Origin: Bacillus_I endophytica_A
GTDB lineage: Bacteria > Bacillota > Bacilli > Bacillales > Bacillaceae_H
Direction of reading: 5' to 3'
Assembly: GCF_026790145.1 (NCBI RefSeq)
Contig: NZ_JALAMS010000003.1
Coordinates: 62,001 to 126,000, forward strand
Length of the DNA stretch: 64,000 nucleotides
A program made the translations under genes and the position numbers. The notes below the pieces were generated by a model, which saw nothing but the letters and a program-made list of their open reading frames with translations, was not told where the DNA came from and searched no databases. Numbering within the stretch: position 1 is the stretch's first letter; each line of letters begins with the position of its first letter. Shown here one piece after another: positions 34,372 through 42,667 of this stretch.

Positions 34372-35787
34372 ATGTCAAAACAACAAATTGGTGTTATTGG
34401 CTTGGCTGTTATGGGTAAAAACCTTGCTCTTAACATTGAAAGTCGCGGGTATTCAGTTTCTGTTTTTAACCGTTCTCCAGAGAAAACAGAAGAGTTTTTA
34501 AAAAATGAAGCAGAAGGTAAAAATTTCGTTGGTACATATAGCGTAGAAGAGTTTGTTAACTCTCTTGAAAAACCACGTAAAATCTTGTTAATGGTTAAAG
34601 CAGGACCAGCAACAGATGCAACAATTGAATCATTAAAACCTTATTTAGATAAAGAAGATATTTTAATCGACGGCGGAAATACATTCTTTAAAGATACAAT
34701 TCGTCGTAATGAAGAGCTTGAAAAAGAAGGTATCCACTTTATTGGAACAGGAGTTTCAGGTGGGGAAGAAGGAGCGCTTAAAGGACCATCTATCATGCCT
34801 GGTGGACAAAAAGAAGCGTACGAGCTTGTAGAGCCTATTCTAGAAGCTATTTCAGCAAAAGTTGATGGCGATTCTTGCTGCACATATATTGGACCAAATG
34901 GAGCAGGTCACTACGTGAAAATGGTTCATAATGGAATTGAGTATGGCGATATGCAGCTGATTTGTGAAGCATATTTCATTATGAAAAATCTTTTAGGTCT
35001 AGAAGCACAAGAGTTACATGAAGTATTCTCTGAATGGAATAAAGGTGAGCTTGACAGCTACCTTATCGAAATTACTGCTGATATCTTCACAAAAGTTGAT
35101 GAAGAAACAGGTAAACCACTTGTTGACGTGATTTTAGATACAGCAGGTCAAAAAGGAACAGGAAAATGGACAAGCCAAAGCTCTCTTGACCTAGGTGTAC
35201 CACTTCCGATTATCACAGAATCTGTATTTTCACGTTTCCTTTCTGCAATGAAAGAAGAGCGTGTGAAAGCAAGTAAAGTACTAAGCGGACCAGAAGCTTC
35301 AGCATTTGAAGGTGATAAAGCTGAATTTGTAGAAGCTATCCGTAAAGCTCTTTATATGAGTAAGATTTGTTCATATGCTCAAGGATTCGCACAAATGCGT
35401 TCAGCATCTGAAGAGTACGATTGGAACTTAAGCTACGGAGATATCGCTATGATCTTCCGTGGTGGTTGTATCATTCGCGCACAATTCCTACAAAAAATTA
35501 AAGATGCATATGATCGTGAATCAGCTCTAACAAACTTACTTCTTGATCCATATTTCAAAGAGATTGTTGAAGGCTACCAATCAGCGTTACGTGAAGTAAT
35601 TTCTCTTGCTGTAAAACACGGAATTCCTGTACCAGGATTCTCTAGTGCACTAGCTTACTATGATAGCTACCGCACAGAAACATTACCAGCAAACTTACTT
35701 CAAGCGCAGCGTGATTATTTCGGTGCACATACGTATCAACGTATTGATAAAGACGGTATTTTCCATACAGAATGGTTAGAAAAATAA
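34372..35787 (+). CDS. gndA: 6-phosphogluconate dehydrogenase, decarboxylating (long form)
   Basis: Third step of the oxidative pentose-phosphate pathway. 471 residues, the full-length form. GVIGLAVMGKNLALNIESRGYSVSVFNRS carries the NADP-type loop (NRS after the second strand), followed by ILIDGGNTFFKDTIRRN, the signature FIGTGVSGGEEGALKGPSIMPGG, GAGHYVKMVHNGIEYGDMQLI with catalytic Lys, and the C-terminal RTETLPANLLQAQRDYFGAHTY. It lies near zwf on the opposite strand; the two enzymes bracket the lactonase step. GAAGGGAAGAG ribosome site before ATG 34372. Confidence 0.96.
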   Translation: MSKQQIGVIGLAVMGKNLALNIESRGYSVSVFNRSPEKTEEFLKNEAEGKNFVGTYSVEEFVNSLEKPRKILLMVKAGPATDATIESLKPYLDKEDILIDGGNTFFKDTIRRNEELEKEGIHFIGTGVSGGEEGALKGPSIMPGGQKEAYELVEPILEAISAKVDGDSCCTYIGPNGAGHYVKMVHNGIEYGDMQLICEAYFIMKNLLGLEAQELHEVFSEWNKGELDSYLIEITADIFTKVDEETGKPLVDVILDTAGQKGTGKWTSQSSLDLGVPLPIITESVFSRFLSAMKEERVKASKVLSGPEASAFEGDKAEFVEAIRKALYMSKICSYAQGFAQMRSASEEYDWNLSYGDIAMIFRGGCIIRAQFLQKIKDAYDRESALTNLLLDPYFKEIVEGYQSALREVISLAVKHGIPVPGFSSALAYYDSYRTETLPANLLQAQRDYFGAHTYQRIDKDGIFHTEWLEK

Positions 35788-35790
35788 ACA

Positions 35791-35826
35791 TAAAAAAAGA
35801 CGCTCAAGCTTGAGCGTCTTTTTTTA
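35791..35826. terminator. Bidirectional terminator between gndA and the cyclase gene
   Basis: AAGACGCTCAAGCTTGAGCGTCTT perfect palindrome with A and T runs on both sides, between convergent genes. Confidence 0.93.
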
Positions 35827-36468
35827 TGCAAATTGGATATCGATATCTTCCATTCCCTCAACAAGGAAAACACGAGAAGGAGCTGCTTCAATGCCGGTTA
35901 CTTTAATAGGCGCAGCAATCATCAAATATTCTCCTTGTGGTACATCTTTTAAAGAGAAGCCTTCCATAATAACGATTTTCTCTTTAAAGAGAGAGCGATG
36001 TGTACTATGATCTGGTTGGCTACGTTCAATGCCAAGACCATCTGTAGCAACACCTTTAATACCTTTATCAATCAGATACTTCGCACCATCTTCTTTTAAG
36101 TAGATAAATTCATGATCAAATTCATCTTTCTCATGAAAAGAATTAATTGTTTTTAAAACAAGAAAGTCATTTTGTTTAATCTCAAAAGGCTCGAGATGAC
36201 GTGCCGTAATTCCATCTTCAACAGTTGTTAAATCAAGGACTTTGCATTTTGTGATAAAACGGTCAAGAGGGATTGTTTCAAACGTATCTCCCTCATTAAT
36301 CATATGGAGAGGAGAGTCTATATGGGTACCTGTATGGGCATCCATTGTTATTTTCGTTTCTGTTACATGACCGTTCGTACTCGTATTAAAAACTGGCTTT
36401 TTTTCTGCTTTATCCTTATAAACCATCATACTTTCACGAATCGACATTGTCACATCATAAAACTTCAT
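35824..36468 (-). CDS. Cyclase-family protein (kynurenine formamidase-like fold)
   Basis: 214 residues of the cyclase/KynB family, metal-dependent hydrolases of amides or lactones. The family metal motif is clear: MDAHTGTHIDSPLHM (HxGTHxDxPxH), with a later GVATDGLGIERS block containing the second-shell residues and IVIMEGFSLKDVPQGEY. Tryptophan degradation genes are absent, so kynurenine formamidase activity is not implied. It starts 32 bases after the zwf stop with GAGAGGAGTTTC before ATG 36468, so it is probably co-transcribed with zwf. The true substrate is unknown. Confidence 0.82.
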   Translation of the reverse strand: MKFYDVTMSIRESMMVYKDKAEKKPVFNTSTNGHVTETKITMDAHTGTHIDSPLHMINEGDTFETIPLDRFITKCKVLDLTTVEDGITARHLEPFEIKQNDFLVLKTINSFHEKDEFDHEFIYLKEDGAKYLIDKGIKGVATDGLGIERSQPDHSTHRSLFKEKIVIMEGFSLKDVPQGEYLMIAAPIKVTGIEAAPSRVFLVEGMEDIDIQFA

Positions 36469-36500
36469 TGAGAAACTCCTCTCACTTTCTATGCTAGTAA

Positions 36501-37997
36501 TTAAAAACCTTTATGCGAGTTAATATCCCACCAGTGGAAACCATTCTCTGCTAAAAGAGCGTCTGCTTCTTTTGGTCCCATTGATCCTGATTCATAGTTT
36601 GGGAAGTTTGTTGCTTTTTCATTCGCCCATGCTGCTGAAATATTGTCAACAAATTTCCAAGAAAGGGCCACTTCTTCCCAATGAGTGAAGTTTGTTGCAT
36701 CTCCATTCATGCAATCATATAAAAGACGCTCATAAGCTTCCGGTGTATTGATTTTGTCTCCGCAGTTATTGCAGTAATCAAGTTCAATTGGTGTAGAAGT
36801 TGAAGGATCAGCACCACTTTCTTTGCGTGCATTTAAATGAAGTGTAATACCTTCATCTGGTTGAATATGAATAACAAGTAAGTTTGGATGAATGCTTTTT
36901 CCTTTATTCTTATAAAGATTCATTGGTAGATCTTTAAATTGAACAACAATTTTTGTTGATTTTTCTCTCATACGTTTACCTGTACGAATATAGAATGGCA
37001 CTCCAGCCCAGCGGAAGTTATCAATCATGAGCTTAGCTGCGACAAATGTTTCTGTATTTGATTGTTCGTCAACTGCGTTTTCTTCTCGATAGCCTTTTAC
37101 GTTATCCTCTTCAACAACACCAGCTCCGTATTGTCCGCGTACAACATAGTCATTTAAATTCTCCGCAGAAATTTGGCGAAGTCCGCGTAGTACTTTGACT
37201 TTTTCACTACGAATTTCTTCTGTTGTTAAATTAATTGGTGGTTCCATCGCAAGCAGTGCCACCATTTGCAGCATATGGTTCTGAACCATGTCACGAAGGG
37301 CACCAGACGTCTCGTAATAGCGTCCACGATCTTCAACACCAAGTGTCTCACTCGATGTAATTTGAATATTTGAAATATATTGGTTATTCCACATCGGTTC
37401 AAATAAAGCATTAGCAAAACGAATAACCTCAATGTTTTGAACCATATCTTTTCCAAGGTAGTGATCAATACGATAGATTTGATCTTCGCTAAAAGCGTGA
37501 CGAATTTGGTTGTTTAATACTTCAGCTGACTGATAATCATGACCAAAAGGTTTCTCAATAACAAGTCTTGACCATCCATTTGTATTTGTAACACCTTCAG
37601 ATTTTAAATTTTCTGCAATTGGGCCGAAAAACTCTGGTGCCATTGCTAAATAGAAAATTCGGTTGCCTTCAGTATGATATTGCTCATCAAGGTCTGTTAA
37701 TAAGCTGTTTAACTTCTGATAGGATTCTAGGTCTGTTACATCAAATGGTTGATAATAAAAGTGAGAAGAAAACTCCTCAATGTCTTTGCCATTTAACCCT
37801 TTAACAGATTCTTTTACATTGTCACGAAATGTATCATTTGACCATGGTCTTCTTGCCACGCCTACAACAGCAAAGTCTTCAGATATTTTCCCGTTGCGAT
37901 ATAAGCGGTAAATAGAAGGGAATAGCTTGCGTTTTGCTAAATCACCAGTAGCTCCAAAGATTACAATAATTGATTTCGGATTTGAACTCGTTGTCAT
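36501..37997 (-). CDS. zwf: Glucose-6-phosphate 1-dehydrogenase
   Basis: First enzyme of the oxidative pentose-phosphate pathway. 498 residues. Nucleotide-binding IIVIFGATGDLAKRKLFPSIYRLY, VVGVARRPW, the substrate motif RIDHYLGKDMVQNIEVIRFAN with catalytic His/Lys, and EDRGRYYETSGALRDMVQNH and RTGKRMREKSTKIVVQFK segments. It heads a minus-strand unit with the cyclase-family gene and is convergent, through that gene, with gndA. GTGAGGTTAGAG ribosome site before ATG 37997. Confidence 0.96.
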   Translation of the reverse strand: MTTSSNPKSIIVIFGATGDLAKRKLFPSIYRLYRNGKISEDFAVVGVARRPWSNDTFRDNVKESVKGLNGKDIEEFSSHFYYQPFDVTDLESYQKLNSLLTDLDEQYHTEGNRIFYLAMAPEFFGPIAENLKSEGVTNTNGWSRLVIEKPFGHDYQSAEVLNNQIRHAFSEDQIYRIDHYLGKDMVQNIEVIRFANALFEPMWNNQYISNIQITSSETLGVEDRGRYYETSGALRDMVQNHMLQMVALLAMEPPINLTTEEIRSEKVKVLRGLRQISAENLNDYVVRGQYGAGVVEEDNVKGYREENAVDEQSNTETFVAAKLMIDNFRWAGVPFYIRTGKRMREKSTKIVVQFKDLPMNLYKNKGKSIHPNLLVIHIQPDEGITLHLNARKESGADPSTSTPIELDYCNNCGDKINTPEAYERLLYDCMNGDATNFTHWEEVALSWKFVDNISAAWANEKATNFPNYESGSMGPKEADALLAENGFHWWDINSHKGF

Positions 37998-38273
37998 CGC
38001 ATCTCTAACCTCACTTTATTTTGAATTACGTATGAAATATGTAATAATTTTAAAAAGAATAGAGTTATAAAAACAGTATTCTTTCATTAATGGCTTGTAC
38101 CTATTATTCCATGTTTTCTTTTACTTTAAAAGTATTTTGTACTTAATCTTGATAAGACAAAGTAAAGTTTATGTGTAAAAAGATAGAGATACGGTAGCGA
38201 AGAGAGCTTAAAGTCAAGAACAGGAAGTTACCAGTTGTCTTTATTTTTAAAAAATTTATTGAGAGGTGTTAAA

Positions 38274-38948
38274 ATGACCATTTTGAAAAATGATTGGCAA
38301 GAGATATTAGCAGAGGAATTTGAAAAAACTTATTATAAGGAACTTCGTGAGTTTCTAGTTGAGGAATACAAAACACAAACGATATATCCAGATATGTATG
38401 ATATCTATAATGCTCTTCACTACACAGCTTATAAAGATACAAAGGTTGTGATATTAGGGCAAGATCCTTACCATGGTCCTGGCCAAGCCCATGGATTAAG
38501 CTTCTCTGTTCAACCTGGAGTGAAAACACCACCATCCCTTGTGAATATTTACAAAGAACTAAAGCAGGATGTTGGCTGCTATATTCCAAACAACGGTTAC
38601 TTAGTAAAATGGGCTGAACAAGGAGTCCTTATGTTAAACACGGTCTTAACGGTAAGAGAAGGAAAACCAAACTCTCATAAAGGAAAAGGATGGGAGACCT
38701 TCACAAACAAGATTATCGAAAAGCTCTCTGAACGTGAGAAGCCAATGGTTTTCTTATTATGGGGAAACAATGCAAGACAGAAAAAAGCACTTATAAAAGA
38801 TCATCATCTAATTCTAGAAGGACCTCATCCAAGCCCACTTTCTGCAAACAGAGGATTCTTTGGGAGCCATCATTTCTCACAAACAAATGAGTTCTTAAAG
38901 GAAACAAACCAAGAACCGATTGATTGGCAAATTGAAAATAGAGAATAA
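38274..38948 (+). CDS. ung: Uracil-DNA glycosylase
   Basis: Removes uracil from DNA, starting base-excision repair. 224 residues. The water-activating motif VVILGQDPYHGPGQAHGLSFSV and the DNA-intercalating loop EGPHPSPLSANRGFFGS are intact, as is FLLWGNNA. Start ATG 38274 with GAGAGGTG upstream; the frame is open 13 codons further but without a ribosome site. In B. subtilis ung also precedes ywdI and ywdK. Confidence 0.96.
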   Translation: MTILKNDWQEILAEEFEKTYYKELREFLVEEYKTQTIYPDMYDIYNALHYTAYKDTKVVILGQDPYHGPGQAHGLSFSVQPGVKTPPSLVNIYKELKQDVGCYIPNNGYLVKWAEQGVLMLNTVLTVREGKPNSHKGKGWETFTNKIIEKLSEREKPMVFLLWGNNARQKKALIKDHHLILEGPHPSPLSANRGFFGSHHFSQTNEFLKETNQEPIDWQIENRE

Positions 38949-39022
38949 GGAAGAGTATAGAGGAGAAAAGAATGTTTTGATACAATAGAAAAGGATAAGC
39001 AAACTAAAAATGAGGTGTAACA

Positions 39023-39325
39023 ATGGCCGATATTTCCATACAGCATGTGTTAAATAAATTACAGACAGAAGTAACGGAAGCCAAAGAGAAAAACTCGGCA
39101 GGAGAGAGTGGCAAAGTTCGAGATCATTTAATTGCGATAAAAACGCTTTGTGAACTTGCTATTGGTGAACAGTCTTCTTCTCCGTCTATCTCTAAGAAAG
39201 CAGAGACTTCTCCTGTTTCAAGTATCCAAACATTTTCTAATTACCAACAAGGTTCTCCAACAAATCCACCAAACAAAGTGGAAGAGAATGATGGATCTAA
39301 TGGAGACAGTCTTTTTGACTTTTAA
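39023..39325 (+). CDS. ywdI: YwdI-like conserved protein
   Basis: 100 residues, soluble, no membrane segment. The N-terminal half is helical with QHVLNKLQTEVTEAKEKNSAGESGKVRDHLIAIKTLCELAIG, matching the DUF5327/YwdI pattern; the C-terminal half is Ser/Pro/Asn-rich and probably disordered (SSSPSISKK...GSPTNPPNKVEENDG). Function unknown. Position between ung and the DUF423 gene is as in B. subtilis. GAGGTG precedes ATG 39023. Confidence 0.8.
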   Translation: MADISIQHVLNKLQTEVTEAKEKNSAGESGKVRDHLIAIKTLCELAIGEQSSSPSISKKAETSPVSSIQTFSNYQQGSPTNPPNKVEENDGSNGDSLFDF

Positions 39326-39370
39326 GAACTGTAGAAATCAAATACTTTTTACTACATAGGGGCGAGAAAA

Positions 39371-39742
39371 ATGAAGATATTTTTAATATTGGGAGCTATT
39401 AATGCAATGCTTGCTGTTGGATTAGGTGCGTTTGGAGCACATGGGTTAGAAGGCCGCGTTTCAGAAAAATATCTAGAAGTGTGGAAAACAGGGGTACAGT
39501 ACCATATGTTCCATGCTTTTGGTCTTTTCGTTGTAGCTTTTCTAGCCAACTTATTTCCACAGTCTAGCCTAATTTCTTCCTCAGGTTGGGTAATGTTAGT
39601 TGGGATTATTTTCTTCTCAGGAAGCTTATATATCTTAACATTAAGCGGTATCGGTATCCTTGGAGCCATTACACCAATTGGAGGAGTGGCGTTCATTGTT
39701 GCGTGGCTTCTAATCGTAATTGCAGCTGCTAAACTTTTATAA
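39371..39742 (+). CDS. ywdK: DUF423 membrane protein YwdK
   Basis: 123 residues, four membrane helices, DUF423 family: GAINAMLAVGLGAFGAHGLEGRVSEKYLEVWKTGVQYHMFHAFGL is the family's hallmark N-terminus, followed by FSGSLYILTLSGI and TPIGGVAFIVAWL. Function not established. GGGGCGAGAAAA ribosome site. A terminator follows immediately. Confidence 0.93.
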   Translation: MKIFLILGAINAMLAVGLGAFGAHGLEGRVSEKYLEVWKTGVQYHMFHAFGLFVVAFLANLFPQSSLISSSGWVMLVGIIFFSGSLYILTLSGIGILGAITPIGGVAFIVAWLLIVIAAAKLL

Positions 39743-39746
39743 AAAG

Positions 39747-39776
39747 AACCCTGCTTAAGAAGCAGGGTTTTTTTTA
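39747..39776. terminator. Bidirectional terminator between ywdK and gerQ
   Basis: AACCCTGCTT (39747-39756)/AAGCAGGGTT (39760-39769), T run; it overlaps the last codon of gerQ on the other strand. Confidence 0.9.
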
Positions 39777-40352
39777 GCGTGAAGAATAAGTGCTAAGTGA
39801 AGTGGAATTTAAATATGGATATTGGTATTCAATTTCTTCATCAAATGTAATGTAATCAAGATAAACCATAAGAAGGATATAGCGCATCCCTGTACGAGGA
39901 TCGCTTAGAATAATGTGGTCACGCCCTGCAGCTTCAACTACACCTTTAAATGTTTTATCTCTATTATTTTCGAAAGTCATATAAACAGTAGCTACTTTTC
40001 CTCTGTTAAGGCGTAATATATTTTCAATATAAGATTCTTGAAGAGGTAGCATACCTGGAACATTTTGACCTGGTGCACCTTGCATGTCTTGCCCCATTTG
40101 TCCTTGTGGCATCATCGGTATCCCCATGCCTTGCCCCATTTGCCCTTGCCCCATTTGCCCTTGTTGCCCTTGTTGTCCTTGTTGACTTTGCCCTCCATTG
40201 CTAGACATTTGCCCAGATGCCTGCCTTATAGAAGGTGGAGCAAACCCATACTGGTCATAGGGAAATCCATAGTAAGGAGCATAGTATGGTGGATATGCAC
40301 CATATCCTTGCCCTCCTTGCTCAGGTTGATTCGACGATTTTGATTTAGCCAT
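39774..40352 (-). CDS. gerQ: Spore coat protein GerQ
   Basis: Spore-coat protein needed for correct placement of the cortex-lytic enzyme CwlJ; in B. subtilis it is cross-linked by the transglutaminase Tgl. 192 residues. The N-terminal part is rich in Gly, Pro, Tyr and Gln (AYPPYYAPYYGFPYDQYGF), followed by a repetitive stretch around residues 50-95 (GQQGQQGQMGQGQMGQG), giving many Gln donors for cross-linking. The C-terminal conserved domain (about 105-180) has LPLQESYIENILRLNRGKVATVYMTFE and RTGMRYILLMVYLDYITFDEEI. Expected to be expressed in the mother cell; I did not identify its promoter with confidence. Confidence 0.94.
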   Translation of the reverse strand: MAKSKSSNQPEQGGQGYGAYPPYYAPYYGFPYDQYGFAPPSIRQASGQMSSNGGQSQQGQQGQQGQMGQGQMGQGMGIPMMPQGQMGQDMQGAPGQNVPGMLPLQESYIENILRLNRGKVATVYMTFENNRDKTFKGVVEAAGRDHIILSDPRTGMRYILLMVYLDYITFDEEIEYQYPYLNSTSLSTYSSR

Positions 40353-40530
40353 TATCCAATTCCTCCTTAAAGAAAATGTATAAGCTTTTAGGTTTCAAGC
40401 CTTTCAGAAGGCTTATAAGCCCGAATATATGCTGGTTTTACAGAGCTAAATATCATTCTCTTTAGCCGCTATTTCATTATTATGTAGGCGAGCGGGGGGA
40501 TATGATGACTTTTGAAGAATGGCAACGAGA

Positions 40531-40567
40531 AAAAGCTGAAGAAAGGAAGGCCCCTTCTTCAGCTTTT
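40531..40567 (-). terminator. Terminator of hemQ
   Basis: AAAAGCTGAAGAA (40531-40543)/TTCTTCAGCTTTT (40555-40567), 13-base stem, 12 bases after the hemQ stop. Confidence 0.85.
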
Positions 40568-40579
40568 TATGCATATATT

Positions 40580-41326
40580 TTATACGTAGAAAAATGGAGA
40601 AACTCCTTCTTCTGTTAGACGATGCCCAACAAAGAAGCTACCAAACTCTCCGTAACGAGAACTTACTTCATCAAAACGCATTTCGTAAATTAACTTTTTA
40701 AATTGCAAAACATCATCGGCGAATAGAGTAACTCCCCACTCGTAATCATCAAATCCAACAGAACCTGTGATAATCTGTTTTACTTTTCCAGCATATTGAC
40801 GGCCAATCATACCGTGGCTATACATTAATTTGCTACGCTCGTCCATTTCAAGACGATACCAGTTGTCATCACCTTGACGGCGCTTGTCCATTGGATAGAA
40901 GCAAATATAATCTGTTTGAGGAAGGATAGGATATAGACGAGAACGAATATGTGGGTTCTCATAAGGATCTTCTCCTTCTTTAGCCATATATGAGCCAAGT
41001 TCAACAACTGAAACGTACGAATATGTTGGAATTAGAAACTCAGCTAATTTCGTTTTATTAAACTCTGTTTCAATATCATTTAGTTCAGCCATTGTAGGGC
41101 GCAGGAACATAAACATAATGTCTGCTTTTTGCCCGATTACTTTGTATACAACGTGGCTTCCTTGCTCTGCTTTTTGTACGTTGTTCCATTTTTCCATGAG
41201 CCCCTGAAATTCATGAAGAGCTGCTTGACGTTCATCGCTCGTTAGCATCTTCCAAGCTGCCCAGTCCATTGCGCGTAAGTCATGAAGACTATACCAACCA
41301 TCTAGTGTTTGAGCTGGTTCTACCAT
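40580..41326 (-). CDS. hemQ: Coproheme decarboxylase HemQ
   Basis: Last enzyme of the coproporphyrin-dependent haem pathway of Gram-positive bacteria: turns coproheme into haem b using peroxide. 248 residues of the chlorite-dismutase-like family (B. subtilis YwfI). Visible family blocks: TLDGWYSLHDLRAMDWAAWK, FMFLRPTMAELNDIE, SYVSVVELGSYM, ICFYPMDKRRQGDDNWYRLEMDER, HGMIGRQYAGKVKQIITGSVGFDDYEWGVTLF and FDEVSSRYGEFGSFFVGHRL. AGGAGTGAAAAC ribosome site before ATG 41326. Divergent from pta, as in B. subtilis. Confidence 0.95.
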   Translation of the reverse strand: MVEPAQTLDGWYSLHDLRAMDWAAWKMLTSDERQAALHEFQGLMEKWNNVQKAEQGSHVVYKVIGQKADIMFMFLRPTMAELNDIETEFNKTKLAEFLIPTYSYVSVVELGSYMAKEGEDPYENPHIRSRLYPILPQTDYICFYPMDKRRQGDDNWYRLEMDERSKLMYSHGMIGRQYAGKVKQIITGSVGFDDYEWGVTLFADDVLQFKKLIYEMRFDEVSSRYGEFGSFFVGHRLTEEGVSPFFYV

Positions 41327-41655
41327 AATGTTTTCACTCCTATATATGGGTTTTTAGCATCTATCCCAACTATAGCACAGTCTAACCGATATTTCTGAAT
41401 TGAACACCTATAAATTCGGTGAATATTTTGTGAAATAAGGGTTAAAAAAAGAAACAGGGGGAAACATACAAGCATTCAGATTGGTCTATGATAGTAAAGA
41501 GAAACATTAATTTTGAATATTCGAAATTAAAACAACTTTACTAATTCGACATTGTTTTGCCAGATTCCTTTGCATTTAACTTTAAAAGAGCTATCCTAGT
41601 AAAAGAGGGAATGTTACATAAATAAAAATGATTTCTATTAAAGGAGGATTTTAGT
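41327..41655. other. hemQ-pta divergent intergenic region
   Basis: 329 bases, AT-rich, with no open frame of interest. It must hold both promoters, but I could not settle on clear -35/-10 pairs and I see no cre site like the one known near pta in B. subtilis. The AAGGAGG at 41641-41647 is the pta ribosome site. Confidence 0.6.
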
Positions 41656-42627
41656 GTGAGTGATTTATTCTCATCATTAAAAGACAAAGTAAAAGGTCAA
41701 AATATTCGTATCGTATTTCCAGAAGGACTAGATGAGCGTGTACTAGGAGCGGTAAGCCGTCTTGCTGCAGATGGTCTTGTAACTCCAATTGTGATTGGAA
41801 GCCAAGAAGAGGTTGCAAAGAAAGCAGGCGAGATCAACGCATCTTTAGAAGGAGTAACAGTCTATGATCCTCAAAACTACGAAGGGTTTGAAGAAATGGT
41901 TGCTTCATTCGTAGAGCGCCGTAATGGAAAAGCAACAGAAGAGGATGCACGTAAAATTCTTCTAGATGAAAACTACTTTGGGACAATGCTTGTTCATATG
42001 GACAAAGCAGATGGTCTTGTAAGTGGTGCTGCGCACTCAACAGCAGATACAGTTCGTCCAGCGCTTCAAATCATCAAAACAAAACAAGGTGTGAAAAAGA
42101 CATCTGGCGTATTTATCATGGTTCGTGGTGAAGAGCGCTACGTATTTGCTGACTGCGCGATCAACATTGCTCCAGACAGCCAAGATTTAGCTGAGATTGC
42201 AATTGAAAGTGCAAACACTGCAGACATGTTTGGTATTACACCACAAGTAGCAATGTTAAGCTTCTCAACGAAAGGATCAGCAAAATCTCCTGAAACAGAG
42301 AAAGTAGCAGATGCTGTGACAATTGCGAAAGAGAAAAACCCAACACTTGTGTTAGATGGAGAATTCCAATTTGATGCTGCTTTCGTTCCAGAAGTAGCGG
42401 CAAAGAAAGCTCCAGATTCTGTTTTAAAAGGTGATGCAAACGTATTTGTATTCCCAAGTCTTGAAGCAGGAAACATTGGATACAAAATTGCTCAACGTTT
42501 AGGTAACTTTGAAGCAGTTGGACCAATTCTTCAAGGGTTAAATAAACCAGTAAACGATCTTTCACGCGGATGCAGTGAGGAAGATGTGTACAAATTAGCT
42601 ATTATTACTTCAGCTCAAGCACTGTAA
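41656..42627 (+). CDS. pta: Phosphate acetyltransferase
   Basis: Interconverts acetyl-CoA and acetyl phosphate in overflow metabolism. 323 residues, the single-domain bacterial type. Motifs: RIVFPEGLDERVLGAVSRL, the PTA signature with KADGLVSGAAHSTADTVRPALQII, GITPQVAMLSFSTKGSAKSPE, VLDGEFQFDAAFVPEVAAKKAPDS and NVFVFPSLEAGNIGYKIAQRLG. The start is GTG 41656, fixed by AAGGAGG eight bases upstream. Monocistronic with its own terminator. Confidence 0.96.
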   Translation: MSDLFSSLKDKVKGQNIRIVFPEGLDERVLGAVSRLAADGLVTPIVIGSQEEVAKKAGEINASLEGVTVYDPQNYEGFEEMVASFVERRNGKATEEDARKILLDENYFGTMLVHMDKADGLVSGAAHSTADTVRPALQIIKTKQGVKKTSGVFIMVRGEERYVFADCAINIAPDSQDLAEIAIESANTADMFGITPQVAMLSFSTKGSAKSPETEKVADAVTIAKEKNPTLVLDGEFQFDAAFVPEVAAKKAPDSVLKGDANVFVFPSLEAGNIGYKIAQRLGNFEAVGPILQGLNKPVNDLSRGCSEEDVYKLAIITSAQAL

Positions 42628-42637
42628 TAGAAGCAAA

Positions 42638-42667
42638 GAAGCTCCTTTTCATAAAGGAGCTTCTTTT
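42638..42667 (+). terminator. Terminator between pta and lipL
   Basis: GAAGCTCCTTT/AAAGGAGCTTC stem followed by T6, between convergent genes; probably serves both. Confidence 0.88.

Noticed and set aside
40502..40618. 38-codon frame starting MMTFEEWQREKAEERK on the plus strand
   Set aside because: Its second third is encoded by the hemQ terminator palindrome and its end overlaps hemQ. The upstream GGGGGG is not a convincing ribosome site.
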